A stretch of 64,000 nucleotides of DNA from Colocasia esculenta. Taxonomy: Eukaryota; Streptophyta; Magnoliopsida; Alismatales; Araceae. Position numbers and translations under genes: made by a program. The notes beneath the pieces are model-generated. The model was not told the origin of the DNA, did no database searches, and saw only the letters and a program-made list of their open reading frames with translations. The stretch spans positions 143,483,245 to 143,547,244 of the forward strand of contig CM024760.1 in the NCBI GenBank assembly GCA_014218235.1, read 5' to 3'. The stretch's first letter is position 1. Each line of letters starts with the position of its first letter. Shown in pieces: positions 31,281 through 42,639 of the stretch.

Positions 31281-32560
31281 TAGGGCTGTAAACAGAGCGG
31301 ATACGGAGCGGATATGAGTTTTTCATGTTCGCTCTGAATACTTAATCGGATAATTCATATCCGCTCTGAATAAAATTTGGATACGGAGTGGATATCTTAA
31401 TCGGATAATGTTCAAATTCGGATATTATCCGCTTCGAAAATATGAGACCTGATAAGAGATATTAAGTGACCTAAAAATCAGGAAAAAAATAAACAAAAAT
31501 CTATAAAATTCTAAAACATATACAAATAACCACAAACAGTCTCTAAATATTCATACAAATAGCATAGAATGAAAATTAAACTACTACTTGACAATTAAGA
31601 AACCACTAAGGTTTCCAACATAGTACATAATATTCATAAATTACATGTCCCACATTTTGGTGCCTTTCTAACATATAGAACACTTGCAAATTTTTTCTAT
31701 AATTTAGAAATCACATTCAAACCATCATGTACTATCAAGTTCAGAATATGAGCACTACATTGGATATGAAAATTTTGACCATGACATGCCAACAAATTCT
31801 TTTCACAAAGCCACATTCTGAAGTCTCTAACCATTGCACTGTTGCTAGATGCATTGTCCATAGTGATGGCACACAATTTCTTATCAATGTTCCAATTCTA
31901 AAACAATACATCTGTAGTGTGTGGAGTTGGAACATATTCAAAAGTAAGATTTTTTTCCCTTCAATTCCTATTGATCATCAATATAATGTGCGGTCAAACA
32001 AGCATAACCCATAGTTTGTCCTTAAGTCCATAAATCAGTGGTGAGACAAATTCGACTATCCAACTTGTCAAGAGCTTTATATAATTTATCCTTCTCCTCT
32101 TCATAGTTTTTTCATCATTTTAGTTCTAATGGTAGCTCTTGAACAAGATTTAAATTGAGGCTGCAGATTAGAAACAAATATATCAAAATACTCATATTCA
32201 ACAAAAGTGAAAGGCAACTCATGTTTGATTATCAACTTTGCAAGATCTTGACGACTGCGCTCTTGATCAAATTTGAAATTCACAACATTTGCATTCATTT
32301 CATTTGCAGACTTGGTTTCTTTTAACATTTGTTGTTTGATATCATCATGAACCTTCTGTGGGCATCTCTTTATATGATTCATTAAATGAGTGGTGCCTTT
32401 TGAACTAACCCCATCAAATACCCTTTTGCAATGAAGACATGTTGCAATATCTCTACCATCAGGGGTTTTACTATTTTCAAAATCATTCCAAACAATTGAA
32501 CATAATTTCCTTTTTCTAGATAAAGATGTTTTTACCACAATTGCATTATCAACATGTTTA
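31281..32560 (-). pseudogene. hAT transposase remnant (Ac-like, RICESLEEPER type)
   Basis: Minus strand. The frame 32538-32101 has a BED zinc finger (VWNDFENSKTPDGRDIATC, LHC, THLMNHIKRC) and then the linker FDQERSRQDLAKLIIKHELP. After a frameshift the sense continues to about 31690: ALDKLDSRICLTTDLWT, FEYVPTPHT, NIDKKLCAITMDNASSN and SAHILNLIVHDGL. These follow the order of plant hAT transposases; the Asp residues of LTTDLWT and ITMDNASSN belong to the catalytic region. The C-terminal half with the hAT dimerisation domain is missing. TAGGGCTGTAAAC at 31281 with nearby CGGATACGGAGCGGATA repeats looks like a hAT end with subterminal repeats. The other terminal repeat was not found. Confidence 0.85.
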
Positions 32561-32924
32561 CACCTTCATCAAGCTAGGAATTGTATCATTACTATCACTG
32601 ATGGGATTATTGTCAGTGTGTGCATTTGCAGTAGAAGATGCAACATTGCTATCCACAAAAAATAGGGAATAAATCTTCCTTCATGTGAATCTATTCACAC
32701 CCCATAAAATAAAAAGATAATTCAATAAACCACATAAAAGTAATTGATAAATAGATAACAAAAGATAATTCAGTATGTATACATACTCATTTACGGCGGA
32801 TCAACACTACAGTCTCCAGCACCTTCTTTAGTCTCACTGTGAGCTGCCTGGAAACACAACGAAAGACAAGAAAATATTCAGTTTATAGTATACACAGTGA
32901 AAGGCATTGGCGGGAGAGAGAGAG
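32561..32924. other. No gene recognised
   Basis: AT-rich upstream flank of the hAT remnant on the minus strand. It may be its 5' untranslated region or intron. No feature can be supported. Confidence 0.4.
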
Positions 32925-33109
32925 ATACAGAGAGACAGAGGGAGGGCTAGAGGGGGAAGGCCAAGTGGGGGTGATGGGTGCCGGAGCCTCCTCCGACACT
33001 GGCAGGAGAAGAGAGAGAGAGAGACAGATAGACAGAGGGAGGGCCAGAGGGGGAAGGCCAAGTGGGGGGGGGGGGGGGGATGGGAGCCGGCGCTTCTTCG
33101 ACACTGGCA

Positions 33110-33161
<52 letters not shown>

Positions 33162-33188
33162 AGAGGGAGGACCAGAGGGGGAAGGCCA
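32925..33188. repeat. GA/G-rich minisatellite with (GA)n and 16-G run
   Basis: About two and a half tandem copies of a roughly 100-bp unit: GAGGGAGGGC, AGAGGGGGAAGGCCAAGTGG, GACACTGGCA and then GAGAGA. A run of 16 G lies at 33064-33079 and a (GA)n tract at about 33111-33157. Open frames on both strands here are low-complexity artefacts. The array is cut at 33189 by element E. Confidence 0.85.
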
Positions 33189-35193
33189 TGTAGAACCCCG
33201 AAAAATGCAGTAATTAAAAATTAGAAATAAATGGGAATGGTAAATTCCATATTATCGAAAAAAATAGAAACATACGCACTATTATCGTATGTGCAAGAAC
33301 ACATCAAAAATTCCATAAAAATCATAGTTCAACCCTAAATAATATACCCAAATGGTCCAGACGAAATTGGAGCAACGAAAAAATCCGTTTGACCAGTATA
33401 AGTCACGTTGTGACTTATTATCCTAATTAGGAAACAATTCGGAAATCCATTGTCATGTGCATTAAACATAATCATAAATCAAGTTAAAATGATGAGAAGA
33501 CATGTAACAACATGTATTGATAACCCATTATCAGAATTAGGCCAATGGAGAACTTTTAGCCCAGAATAAATCAAGCAAGAAAATACACCAGAAATTCGTA
33601 ACCCTAATTGAGCTAAATTAGAAAGGGGCAACTAGGGCAAATTCTCATGCAATTAGCCTTGCATGGCAACCCTAATTCATACCTAACCTTGGTATGAAAC
33701 TTCCTAAAGCCATACACACTCCAATTGGGAGGGAATCCCTCAAACATGGAAGATCCAACCCCAAAACCACAACCCACTTTCCTTGTCCATTAGGACCCCT
33801 AAAACAACCCTAGAAGCTTAAATACTCGTCAAGAAGTCCTTGGGGCAGGTTCGTGCTTGCTGGGGTCGTAGGGAGCACTCTTGAGCACCAGAGGAGGAGG
33901 AAATCACCTCAACCGGAGATCTTCTTCCCCATGTGGTCGTTCTACATCGCCCTGCAGAAGATCTTACTTGGCATCGACCAAAGGTAGGTTATCTCGGGCC
34001 AAACTAATCAGTCATATACCAACATGAAGAGCATCAAGTCTAGTTCTATTTTCAAGAGTTTTCCCTAATTTTTATCGAGTGTACCTAGAGTATTAAGCAT
34101 TTTTCAAAGGTCATACATGTTTAGAGCTTTCCACATTCGTGTCATTTATCACACATCCCGAAGTCAAATATCATGAAACCAAAGCCATAGTTCTCTTCTC
34201 TCCTCGTACCTAACAAGTTTCATGTTCAGAGTTTTATCCCAAGAGCCCTAGTTTGTGAGTTATAAGCATTGCATGCTTCATGGTACAGTGTTCTATGTTT
34301 TCGAGCTGAACCCTACAACGCGACCAGTTCAGACGTCGCGTATTAGGCACTGGTATCACGACAGGTTAACCCTTCATGATTACCTAAAGGCGATAGCCTA
34401 TGTCGTCGCGGTTTAGGACTTGTTCTGATAGGATCCGACTGCATCAAACTATGTGCAACATCGTTTCAGTGCATGTCTAGAATGCGACCATGTATGTCGT
34501 CGTGATTCTAATGTTTTTTCTGCCTTTGGTTTCCATGCTTATTTCATATTTAAGAAGGCTTGCATGAACGCGTCGTACATGCATGTCGCGTTTCTCGTCA
34601 ACAATCGATACCCTGCATCGACTGCCTTAAATGCGTCCATCATGACAATCGCATTTCTATACCGATTACCATGAACGCATCCAGGTAAACCGTCGCATTT
34701 CTGTTCTGAATCTATTATTCGTATCGACTGTTTCTAAACGTGACCGTTAGACCCATCACGATTTAGAACACTGTATGAACCCATGTGTTCACTATTTTAA
34801 ACCTTGTGAATAGCGACGACTGTGTTCGGAGTGATTTAAAGAGCCTACCCGAGACCTGTTTTCACAGCATGAAGTGTCCATCTTGCATGTCATGGTCTTG
34901 GTATACATCGTGCTATCTTTTCAAAGGCTTAAAACTAGTTAACCCATGAAGAAGCCATAACAATGTGAAAGAGTATCATATTGTTCTTAATTGACTCGAT
35001 CTATTTCTTACAATGAATGGTTGATCATCTTGCTATTTTATCTTGTTAAAGTGAATGAATGTTATCTTAAATATTGTTAATCACGTCAAGTTAAGTGCAT
35101 GTTTCAATACCATGTCATCACATTACTTGTTTTTCGCATGTTTATAACCGATGGATTGTGGATTGAGACACATACTACACTACACACTTGCAC
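33189..35193 (+). repeat. 5' LTR of element E, first segment
   Basis: Matches the 3' LTR (58564-59428) over the first 865 bp with scattered differences, some of CG-to-TG type. The rest of the LTR is at 49383-50756, giving about 3.38 kb in all. A weak TATA-like CTTAAATACTC lies near 33818. It contains the 10-nt-spacer inverted-repeat array at 34318-34840. The last five bases, TGCAC, are the TSD of F. Confidence 0.92.
34318..34840 (+). repeat. Inverted-repeat array with 10-nt spacers in LTR of element E
   Basis: Nine successive imperfect inverted repeats, each with a spacer of exactly 10 nt and inner arms related to GCGAC/GTCGC. Starts: 34318 (ACGCGAC/GTCGCGT), 34352, 34383 (CCTAAAGGCGAT/GTCGCGGTTTAGG), 34478 (TAGAATGCGAC/GTCGTGATTCTA), 34566, 34629, 34673, 34732 and 34807 (weak). 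Outer arms differ from unit to unit but match within each unit. Confidence 0.8.
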
Positions 35194-37062
35194 TGTAGTA
35201 CCCCAGAAAATCCTTAATTAAAAATTATGGATAAATTGAAATTTTTTCAATTAATAATTCAATTAGTTAAATAGGTACGCATTATTATCGCATACGTATA
35301 AACCCATATGAAAATTCCGTAAAAATAATAATATACTTTAAATAATATTCTATAATGACCCATCATGAAATTTGGCATAGAAAAATCATTTGGACTTAGT
35401 TTAAGAATTTACGTGACTTATTATCGTAATTAAGGAATAAGTCGGAGAACCCATTATTTTATGAGCCAAAGTGGATAAAAATTAAAATAAACATGTGGGT
35501 AGACTTTAAATATATGGGATGATAGCCCATTATGATATTTGGACCAATGGACAATCTTGGCCCATGAATAAATTCTCTAATAAAAGGATAATTAAAAATC
35601 CAATAAGTAAAGTAAGAACGTGGGATGTACAATTTAGCTCACACGAGTTATTGGACCAAGAGTAAGAGCCCAAATGATGAAGGTTAAAAATATTGGCATG
35701 AATAATATTTAATTGAAATAAAAATATGAAATTACTTGAATAAGTGTGATAAATAGATTTACATAAGGATAAAGGGTGAATAATTGAAATTAATCTACAC
35801 TCATTAAGTCAAATTAGTAATGGGTTTTATTAACGGTCATAACATGGATTGTTTGGCCCTAATATGAAGAGCCACCATGAGATGGGAGTTAATTAAGTGA
35901 AATTCGGATTAAATATAGTAATAATTAGAAAAAGGGATTAGATAAACTAAACGACATATATAAATCTCTAAAAAGAGTCCTAGACTTATCCTAACTTATT
36001 ACCCATGAAATTAGATCTCTCCCCAAGCCAATTAGTGGATAAATGATAGAATAGGGGGAGATAATGTGGAAATTCGGAGTTAATTAATAAATTACTTAAA
36101 TAAGGGTAAGATAAATACTAAAAAGGGTTATAAATGTCCTAAAAAGAGTCCTAACCTTACCCAAACCTTTTACCCACGAAATTAGCCTCTCATCTATCCT
36201 ATTAAGTGGGATAATGCAAGAAATAAGGAGATAAATAAGGAAAATTAAGAGTTTGAAGGGAAATGAAGAGTTTTAGGACTCTTAAACCAAACCATACACA
36301 CCCAAATTCGACCCTACCACCCCATAGATCATTGTTGAAGCTCTAGGGGATGAAGCGAGGAGTTTGAGGACGAGAGGATCAAGAAGGAAGGAGCTTGGAG
36401 CAAGAGGATTTCATCTTCTATCTCGTCTTCAAGCCCTAGGATTCCTTAAACGCATGAAAGGTAGGCAATCTCTCATGAAAATTGTGAGAAAATTATCCTA
36501 GGTAGCATTCATTACCTCTTCAAAAGCCCTCTAGTTTGGTTGTATTTTGCTAATCCATTTGGGTGAATTTAATTCGTGAAGCTCTGCTGTTACCATGAAC
36601 CAAATCTTATGTTTCTATAATTCCCAACATGTACTTGCTCTCATGCCATGATAAAATTCTCGTATATACTGCATCTTATTATCTTTCAAACGCCCCTGGT
36701 CTTGCTTGATTTCGATCTCCCATGAGGGAGAATTAAATCTTTAAATCCATGTCTATTGCTTGTACCCGACTCTTCAAGTTTACCTATAAACTCCATGCAT
36801 ACTTGATCCCATACCATGAGAAAATTATCTAAAATACTACTTCGTGTTAGCTTTCGAACGCCCCTAGTTTCGTAATTTTTAATTATGTATTCATCTCTGA
36901 TTAATTCATTGAACCCTGATTGTGCCTATTTAGGTCATCAGAATGTAACCGGTTCAAAGCATGCCTAAATCTTGTCTAATTTCAAATTAATCGTGCATGC
37001 GGATAGATCTATGTGTCTAATTTCATTTGAAACTGGATTCGTGATTTTTGGGTCATTATACG

Positions 37063-37799
37063 TGTGGTGGTATGTTCATGTTTGGGCCGGAGCCAAACGG
37101 GCCTCCACTAAAGAAGATGGGGAAGACGAATGCCGGTGCGGACGGAAGCCTGCAAAACCAGAGTTGGATCAGGGGGCTCGGTGAAGACCGGGAAAACCCT
37201 CCGATGCCTAAGTCAGTGAGGGGCTTGTAAGGCAGGGGGTTTGAATGCGTAAGGGTTTGAATGCGTAAGGGTGGTTCGCGTGAGAGAGAACGTACCAGAG
37301 CATGGTCCTGTACCTGTACCTTTATAGGCGTAGGTGCGGAGGCAATCGTGCGTAATGGTGGTAGATCGTGCCTGAAAAGGCACCTATATGGGTGCGCATA
37401 ACGGAAGGAGTTATGCACCCAGATGTCTGTTGAGATGCTAGGTAGTTAACGCGCCTCTTGATGATGGGGCGCGTGGCTGGGGACGGTTATAACCGTCACG
37501 AGAATACGGAGAGCTGTTCGGCAACCTCCGACAAGATCACCGAGCAGGTGACTCGCGTGGTGATGGAATGCGCTGATCGGTAGCATCCGTAGTTGTTCGG
37601 TATGGAAGGACAGATGACCTGCTCGGGGATATGCTGCTGCGGAGCTCAACGACGTCCGATCACGGGGGTCATACATCGAGGTCTTCGAACCACCCCGATG
37701 AGGACGTGGCCCCTTGAAATGGTGTCACGTTTGTTGACAGGACACGAGAGGGCCGTAATGGGCCATCATGGGCCTAGGTGACCAGATTTGGCCACCACA
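37063..37799 (-). repeat. 3' LTR of element G
   Basis: 737 bp, pairing with 46404-47113. The minus-strand TATA (CCTATAAAGG) lies near 37328-37319. Indels against the other LTR account for 27 bp. Confidence 0.94.
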
Positions 37800-37812
37800 C
37801 TTGCCCCCCACG
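37800..37812 (-). promoter_or_regulatory. Polypurine tract of element G
   Basis: On the minus strand GTGGGGGGCAAG ends at the 3' LTR start (37799). Confidence 0.75.
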
Positions 37813-38054
37813 CCCTCGAGTGGCTCGGTGAGACGAGCGCTTCGAGGGCGTCACTTCCACATTTAATGCGATGGCCCGTTGCGTGGTACCGCCGCTTGAA
37901 GTCCTGTCAAACGGCTAACCCATCATGATGGGTGCTAAGCCGTGTCGAGCCAGTCGCATTCGAACGGCCGCCGACGTTGTACCCGAGGGGAAATTTTTGA
38001 AACTGGAAGGAGCGGTGTTTTAGGGCCCGCCTCGAATTTCGCTCCCTCCCCTTT

Positions 38055-38064
38055 CCTTATAAGG
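38055..38064 (+). promoter_or_regulatory. Candidate TATA box of the antisense ORF in G
   Basis: CCTTATAAGG on the plus strand, 140 bp before the ATG at 38204, followed by a purine-rich and then pyrimidine-rich leader. It suggests a promoter separate from the LTR for the antisense gene. It rests on sequence alone. Confidence 0.45.
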
Positions 38065-38203
38065 AGGGGAGGAGGCGAAGGCGGGAGTCACGCCTACGAA
38101 AAACCTTCCAGCATTCCAGCCTTCGAGTTTTCTTGCCTTCCCAGCTTTCCACCTTCTCCTTCGTCTCCTCTTGCTGCTGTCGCTTCCCGCGACTCTTCCA
38201 GTG

Positions 38204-40633
38204 ATGGCGAGCAGAGGGAAGGCCGTCGCCGGAGCAAGTGGGGTGACCGTCGCGGCGTCCAGCGGACCACGGTACCGCCATTACAGCGGACTCCATAAGC
38301 GCTTCAGGATCGGTGACGAGTACGAGATCATCGACGCGAAGGAAGGGGAGTCGTTCCTGGTGAACAAACCAAGTTGCCTCCTCCTCTCCATAGATCACCT
38401 GGAGGCGGGTTTTCGGCTACCGCTGCCGGAAGTGGCAAAGGCGCTCCTGAACTGTTGGGGCGTTTCGCCAATACAACTGACGCCCAACACATGGAGGTAC
38501 ATCTGCATCTTCGGCGTCATTTGCAAGGTCAAAGAGATCCGGGCTCAGCGGATGCTTTCCGGGCTCACTTCAAGCTGTCTGCTTCTCGGGCATCAGGAGC
38601 AGATATCTACTACGTGAAGCACCGCACAGACAGGATGCACATCGGCTGTCCAACAAATATTCCAACAACAAGGGTTGGATGGACAGGCTATTTTTGTGCG
38701 CCACCGGGGTGGTGCCGAGTGGGGATTCCCCACTGTTATCCGCTCGGCACGGAAGCACAGCTTTCCGAAGCTGATCCAGGACGAGGCGAGGGCATCGGAC
38801 AGTCTTCTCCGAGCAGGTGTTCGGAATGGAGAAGGCTATGTGACCGAGTTCTCACTCATCAAGTACGGCCTGAGCAAACCGTGGAGTAAGTATACGAACT
38901 CTTGGTTATTTACTCGTGTGTTTGGTGACCTCACTCTAACTCTTCCTCGTTGCTCCTTTGCCTACTGAGGAGCGTCCAGCCAAGGCACGGGCCCCTGAAA
39001 AGGGGCCCAGAAGGATTCGCCTGAAGAAGAAGGCCACCAAGGAGGTGGTTTCGGCTGGAGCTCAGACTCCACCGAAGAAGGGCGACGGGGCGAGTCGTCC
39101 TTCTGCTTCCATAAAAAGGAGGCCAGTTTTGTTCGACGAGAGCGCAGAGGAGGCAGAACAACTCCGCGCTCGGAAGAGGAAGAAGACGGTCCAAGCTACT
39201 CCTCCACGTGACGAGGAGGGGACTGAAGAGGAAGCGGAAGAGGCGCAGTTGCTGCTGCGCAGAAAAAGTGAGGCCGTGGAATCAGCCGATCAGGGAGTGC
39301 CGCGGGTGGCCTCCGTGGCGCGCCTAGAGGTCAGCAGAAGATGGCGACCGAGCTGGGGCTCATCGTCGTGAGCGACGGGTCCGAGAGCCCTGCTGGAGAA
39401 GAGGCCAGGGGCGCCACCTGCTCGAAGGATAGGGAGCCCTCTGATGCTTCCAACATTGGTGGTGCCGAGCACGGTACTACCAGCAACACTGCGGGGGCTT
39501 CTTCCAGGAGGAGTGGAGAAGTTGCGGTGTCTCCTGTTCGGTGGGAGGAGGACGCTGATGCGACGGAGGTTTCCGCCCCTGCTGGGGTGGTAGCAAGCAG
39601 CGTGGTGGCTCCAGTGCCAAGCGCAACTCCGTCTGAGGGACAGGAACTGGTTTCTGCTGCAAGGGCCACTGAAAAAGCGGCCGCGACGACGGGGGCGTCC
39701 GAGGAGATTGCTGCTACCGCCGGGGGAATCCTGCCCCCCATGCCCCCCACTGAGGTGGTTGCTAATGTAAATGCAACCTCCAAGGTAGTTGAAGGTGATG
39801 GGGGGGAGGCTGCGGGTGTTGGGGGCGGTGATCGGGCTGAAGAGTCCGATGACGACCGAAGACCCCTCAATGAAGCGATGCTCAAGAAGCTTCCCGAAGA
39901 TCCTTCTGTGGCAGCGTTGGAGGTGACCCTTCGTCGTATGGAGAACGCGCCAAGGGAGCTGCCTGCGAGCCCTACTGCTTCTCATCTTGACCAGCTGGCA
40001 AGGTGCCTAGACCTTCCTTCCGAGCAGACTCCGGAGAGACCAGTGGAAGGTTACCACCCGGAAGGCCTAGAGGATGAAGGCATGAGCGATGTTGATCTGG
40101 AGGCGCTTGCGGATGGAATGTCCAAGTCGCTGGGCATCCTCAAGGCTCTAGCTGCTCGGGGTCAGAAGCAGAAATATCTTTTTGAGGCGCAGGCGGCTTT
40201 CTGCGAGGACCTGTCAGCGAGATATAAGGCTCGCGAGGCAGCGCTGGAGGAGGAGGTGAAGAACCTCAAAGCTGCCCTCCAGGCTTCGAAGCTGGAGGCT
40301 ACCTTGGCGCGGGCCGAAAAGGACGCCCTGGCCAAGGTGGTAGTAGATGCGGGGGCCCGTGCTGTTGCTGAGTACAAGGCCGGGCCGGAATACAAGGAAG
40401 ACTTGGAGCAGTATGGGGCCCGCTGCTACAGGGTGGGTCTTAATGCTGGGAAGGATCTCGGAGAGCGGCTTTCCTGGGTTGAATGCGCCCGAGAAGCCTT
40501 TGAGGCTGCTGTTCGGGAATGCCGGCGTCGCACTCATGACGCCCGTTTAGATGGTGTGCGCTTCGCACAATTCCAGTCTGGGCGGATGCCCTCTTCGGGT
40601 GAAGATGCTGGTCCTTCCGAACAAGCTCCTTAA
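38204..40633 (+). pseudogene. Antisense accessory ORF of element G (gypsy-type putative transposase domain)
   Basis: Plus-strand gene, opposite to gag-pol. ATG at 38204 (MASRGKAVAG). The N-terminal 250 residues follow the PF04195-type 'putative gypsy type transposon' domain: LLNCWGVSPIQLTPNTWRYI, then FRAHFKLSASR in another frame, then AEWGFPTVIRSARKHSFPK. A basic/acidic linker with KRRPVLFDESAEEAEQLR and RARKRKK (possible nuclear signal) comes next. The C-terminal half (39341-40633, 430 residues open) is Ala/Glu-rich and ends in a coiled coil (about 40150-40420: YKAREAALEEEVKNLKAALQ). Frame changes near 38560, 38690 and 39340 break it. A splice-like GTAAGT at 38886 and AG at 38969 could bound an 84-nt intron, but the phase does not fit the visible frames. 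It ends tail to tail with pol, 280 bp apart. The function of these ORFs is not established. Confidence 0.75.
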
Positions 40634-40913
40634 TCCCCATGCTCCATGTTCTTCTTGTATTTCCCTTTTTGCAGCCATGCTTGTAAAAAAAAAGGATTAG
40701 TAAATGAAAATTTTCTTTCCTATGTTTTGACTATGGCGTCTCTTTTTCTATCTTCTCCCTTTCGTCATTGTTCCTACTCGGATGGAGATCTGCGGGTTTT
40801 ATAAGCATTGTATGCACAGCGCAGATCATTGAGAACCATAGGAACAGGGAGAAGAGAAGTGGGATGCCGAACGAAGGCTTTTACAAATGGTAAGCCTTGA
40901 GGTTAGATACATG

Positions 40914-41990
40914 TCAAGTCCTAGGTATGGCTTCGCCACTAGGGGTAGTTAGCTTATATGAGCCTTTCCCAAGGACGTGGGTGACCTGATAAGGTCCTTC
41001 CCATTTAATGGCAAGTTTGCCGACTGCTCTTCGGGGATCCGAAGCCGAACAGCGGCGCAAAACCAAATCTCCCACATTGAACCGCCTTTCCTTGACTCGC
41101 GCATTATAATACTGCGCGAGCCGTTGCTGATAAGAAACGAGGCGAATGCTGGCGTCGTTTTGTCGTTCGCCAAGCATGTCCAAGTTTTCCCGAAGAGCAC
41201 GGTTTTTGGCGGCTTCGTCGAAGTGGGTTGTTCGGATGGTGGGAAGGGCTACTTCCAGAGGTACACCAGCTTCCGAGCCGTAGGCCAAATGGAAAGGTGT
41301 TTCCCCTGTAGCTACCCGAGCCGTCGTTCGGTGACACCAAAGAACGTTAGGGAGCTCGTCAATCCATGATCCACCTACAGCCACTACTCTTGTGCGGATC
41401 CCGTGCAGCAGTGTTCGGTTGGCATTTTCAACCAAACCGTTAGCCTGGGGATGCGCCACGGAAGTGAAGTGGTTGTAGATTCCGAGCTCGGCACATTTCT
41501 GTTTGAAGAAGGTGCTGTCGAATTGTTTCCCGTTGTCGGAGGTGATCACTCTTGGAACGCCAAACCTGCAGAGGAGGTTCTTCCAGACAGACAACTTCCA
41601 CGCGGCTTGTTCGGTGATCGTGGCAACAGGTTCTGCCTCGATCCACTTGGTGAAGTAATCGATGGCCACAAACAGAAACTTCTTCCGCCCTTGGGCCTCT
41701 GGGAAGGGACCCAAGATATCAATGCCCCATCTGGCGAAAGGGCGCGGCTCGAACAGGCTGTGAAGCTGTTCGGCAGGCTGCTTGATGAGCTCTCCGAACT
41801 TTTGGCATTCTGGACATTTCCTGACGAAGGACATGCAATCCTTCTGAAGAGAAGGCCACCAGAACCCTGCTCGGATAATGCTGCGTGCTAGCGTTCTGCC
41901 CCCCAGGTGGCTTCCGCACAGCCCCTCGTGGACTTCTTCTGTGGCCGCAAGGGCCTCCTCAGGGTTGAGGCAACGCAAAGAGGTCTTGAA
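40914..41990 (-). pseudogene. Integrase of element G
   Basis: Minus-strand frame 41978-40914. HHCC zinc domain (HEGLCGSHLGGRTLAR ... CPECQKF), then the core with D-D-E: FVAIDYFTKWIEAEP, ITSDNGKQFDS and ANGLVENANRTLL. The C-terminal part has GDLVLRRCSASDPRRAVGKL and KWEGPYQVTHVLGKGSYKL, and no chromodomain follows. That fits the Tat clade and not chromoviruses. This frame is open for 354 codons but is not joined in frame to the RNase H before it. Confidence 0.92.
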
Positions 41991-42616
41991 AGGGACCGTC
42001 GGTACAGCTTACCTTCTACGAGGGTGAAATGCTGAGAACGCATCCTGATTCTCCGAGCTTCGCCCTGTTCGGGCGGAAGCTCACCCCGGAGTAAGTACGC
42101 CAAGAGAGGGTCCACCCAACTCGGAGTTGGTGGGTCCGTTTCTATGGCTGCAACATCTACCTCCGTGCTCGGTAAGGCGAGCTCTTCAATAAACACGGAG
42201 CGGGAAGGGGCGATGTCACCTGAGGACGCCAACTTGGCAAGTGCATCGGCTCGCACATTCTGCTCCCGTGGGACGTGTATGACTTCGAAGTGTAGGAGGC
42301 CCTCTGCTTGGCTCTTGACCTGTTGAAGGTATTGAGCCATGCGGGGTTCCCTCGCTCCGAACTGCCCGCTTACCTGGCTGGCAACCAGTTGGGAGTCACT
42401 AAAGACCCTAAGCCGAATGGCTCCAAGGTGCCTAGCCATGCGGATACCAGACAGCAAAGCTTCGTACTCAGCCACGTTGTTGGAGGCTGGAAAGCGGAAA
42501 CGGAGGGCGTATTGGAACTCTAACCCCTCCGGGGAGGTGAGGACCAAGCCAGCTCCACTCCCTGTAACGCAAGAGGACCCGTCGACGTAGAGCTCCCATG
42601 GGGGTTCATCCGCCAA
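41991..42616 (-). pseudogene. Second RNase H (plant/archaeal type) of element G
   Basis: Minus-strand frame 42616-41888. WELYVDGSSCVTGSGAGLVL holds the first catalytic Asp, NNVAEYEALLSGIRMA the Glu, LRVFSDSQLVASQVSGQF the second Asp, and VPREQNVRADALAKLAS the last Asp. It lies between the usual RNase H and the integrase. The Tat clade is known to carry such an additional RNase H of the RVT_3 type; the residues needed for catalysis are all present. Confidence 0.9.
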
Positions 42617-42639
42617 TGGAGGGTCCTGCTCGGCCGGGA

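Noticed and set aside
32834..33224. Open frames encoding Ser/Leu or Arg/Glu repeats
   Set aside because: Low-complexity translation of the GA/G-rich minisatellite.
39290..39985. Long minus-strand open frames opposite the antisense ORF of G
   Set aside because: They are shadows of the 430-codon plus-strand frame, which has a coiled coil and fits the known Tat accessory ORF position.
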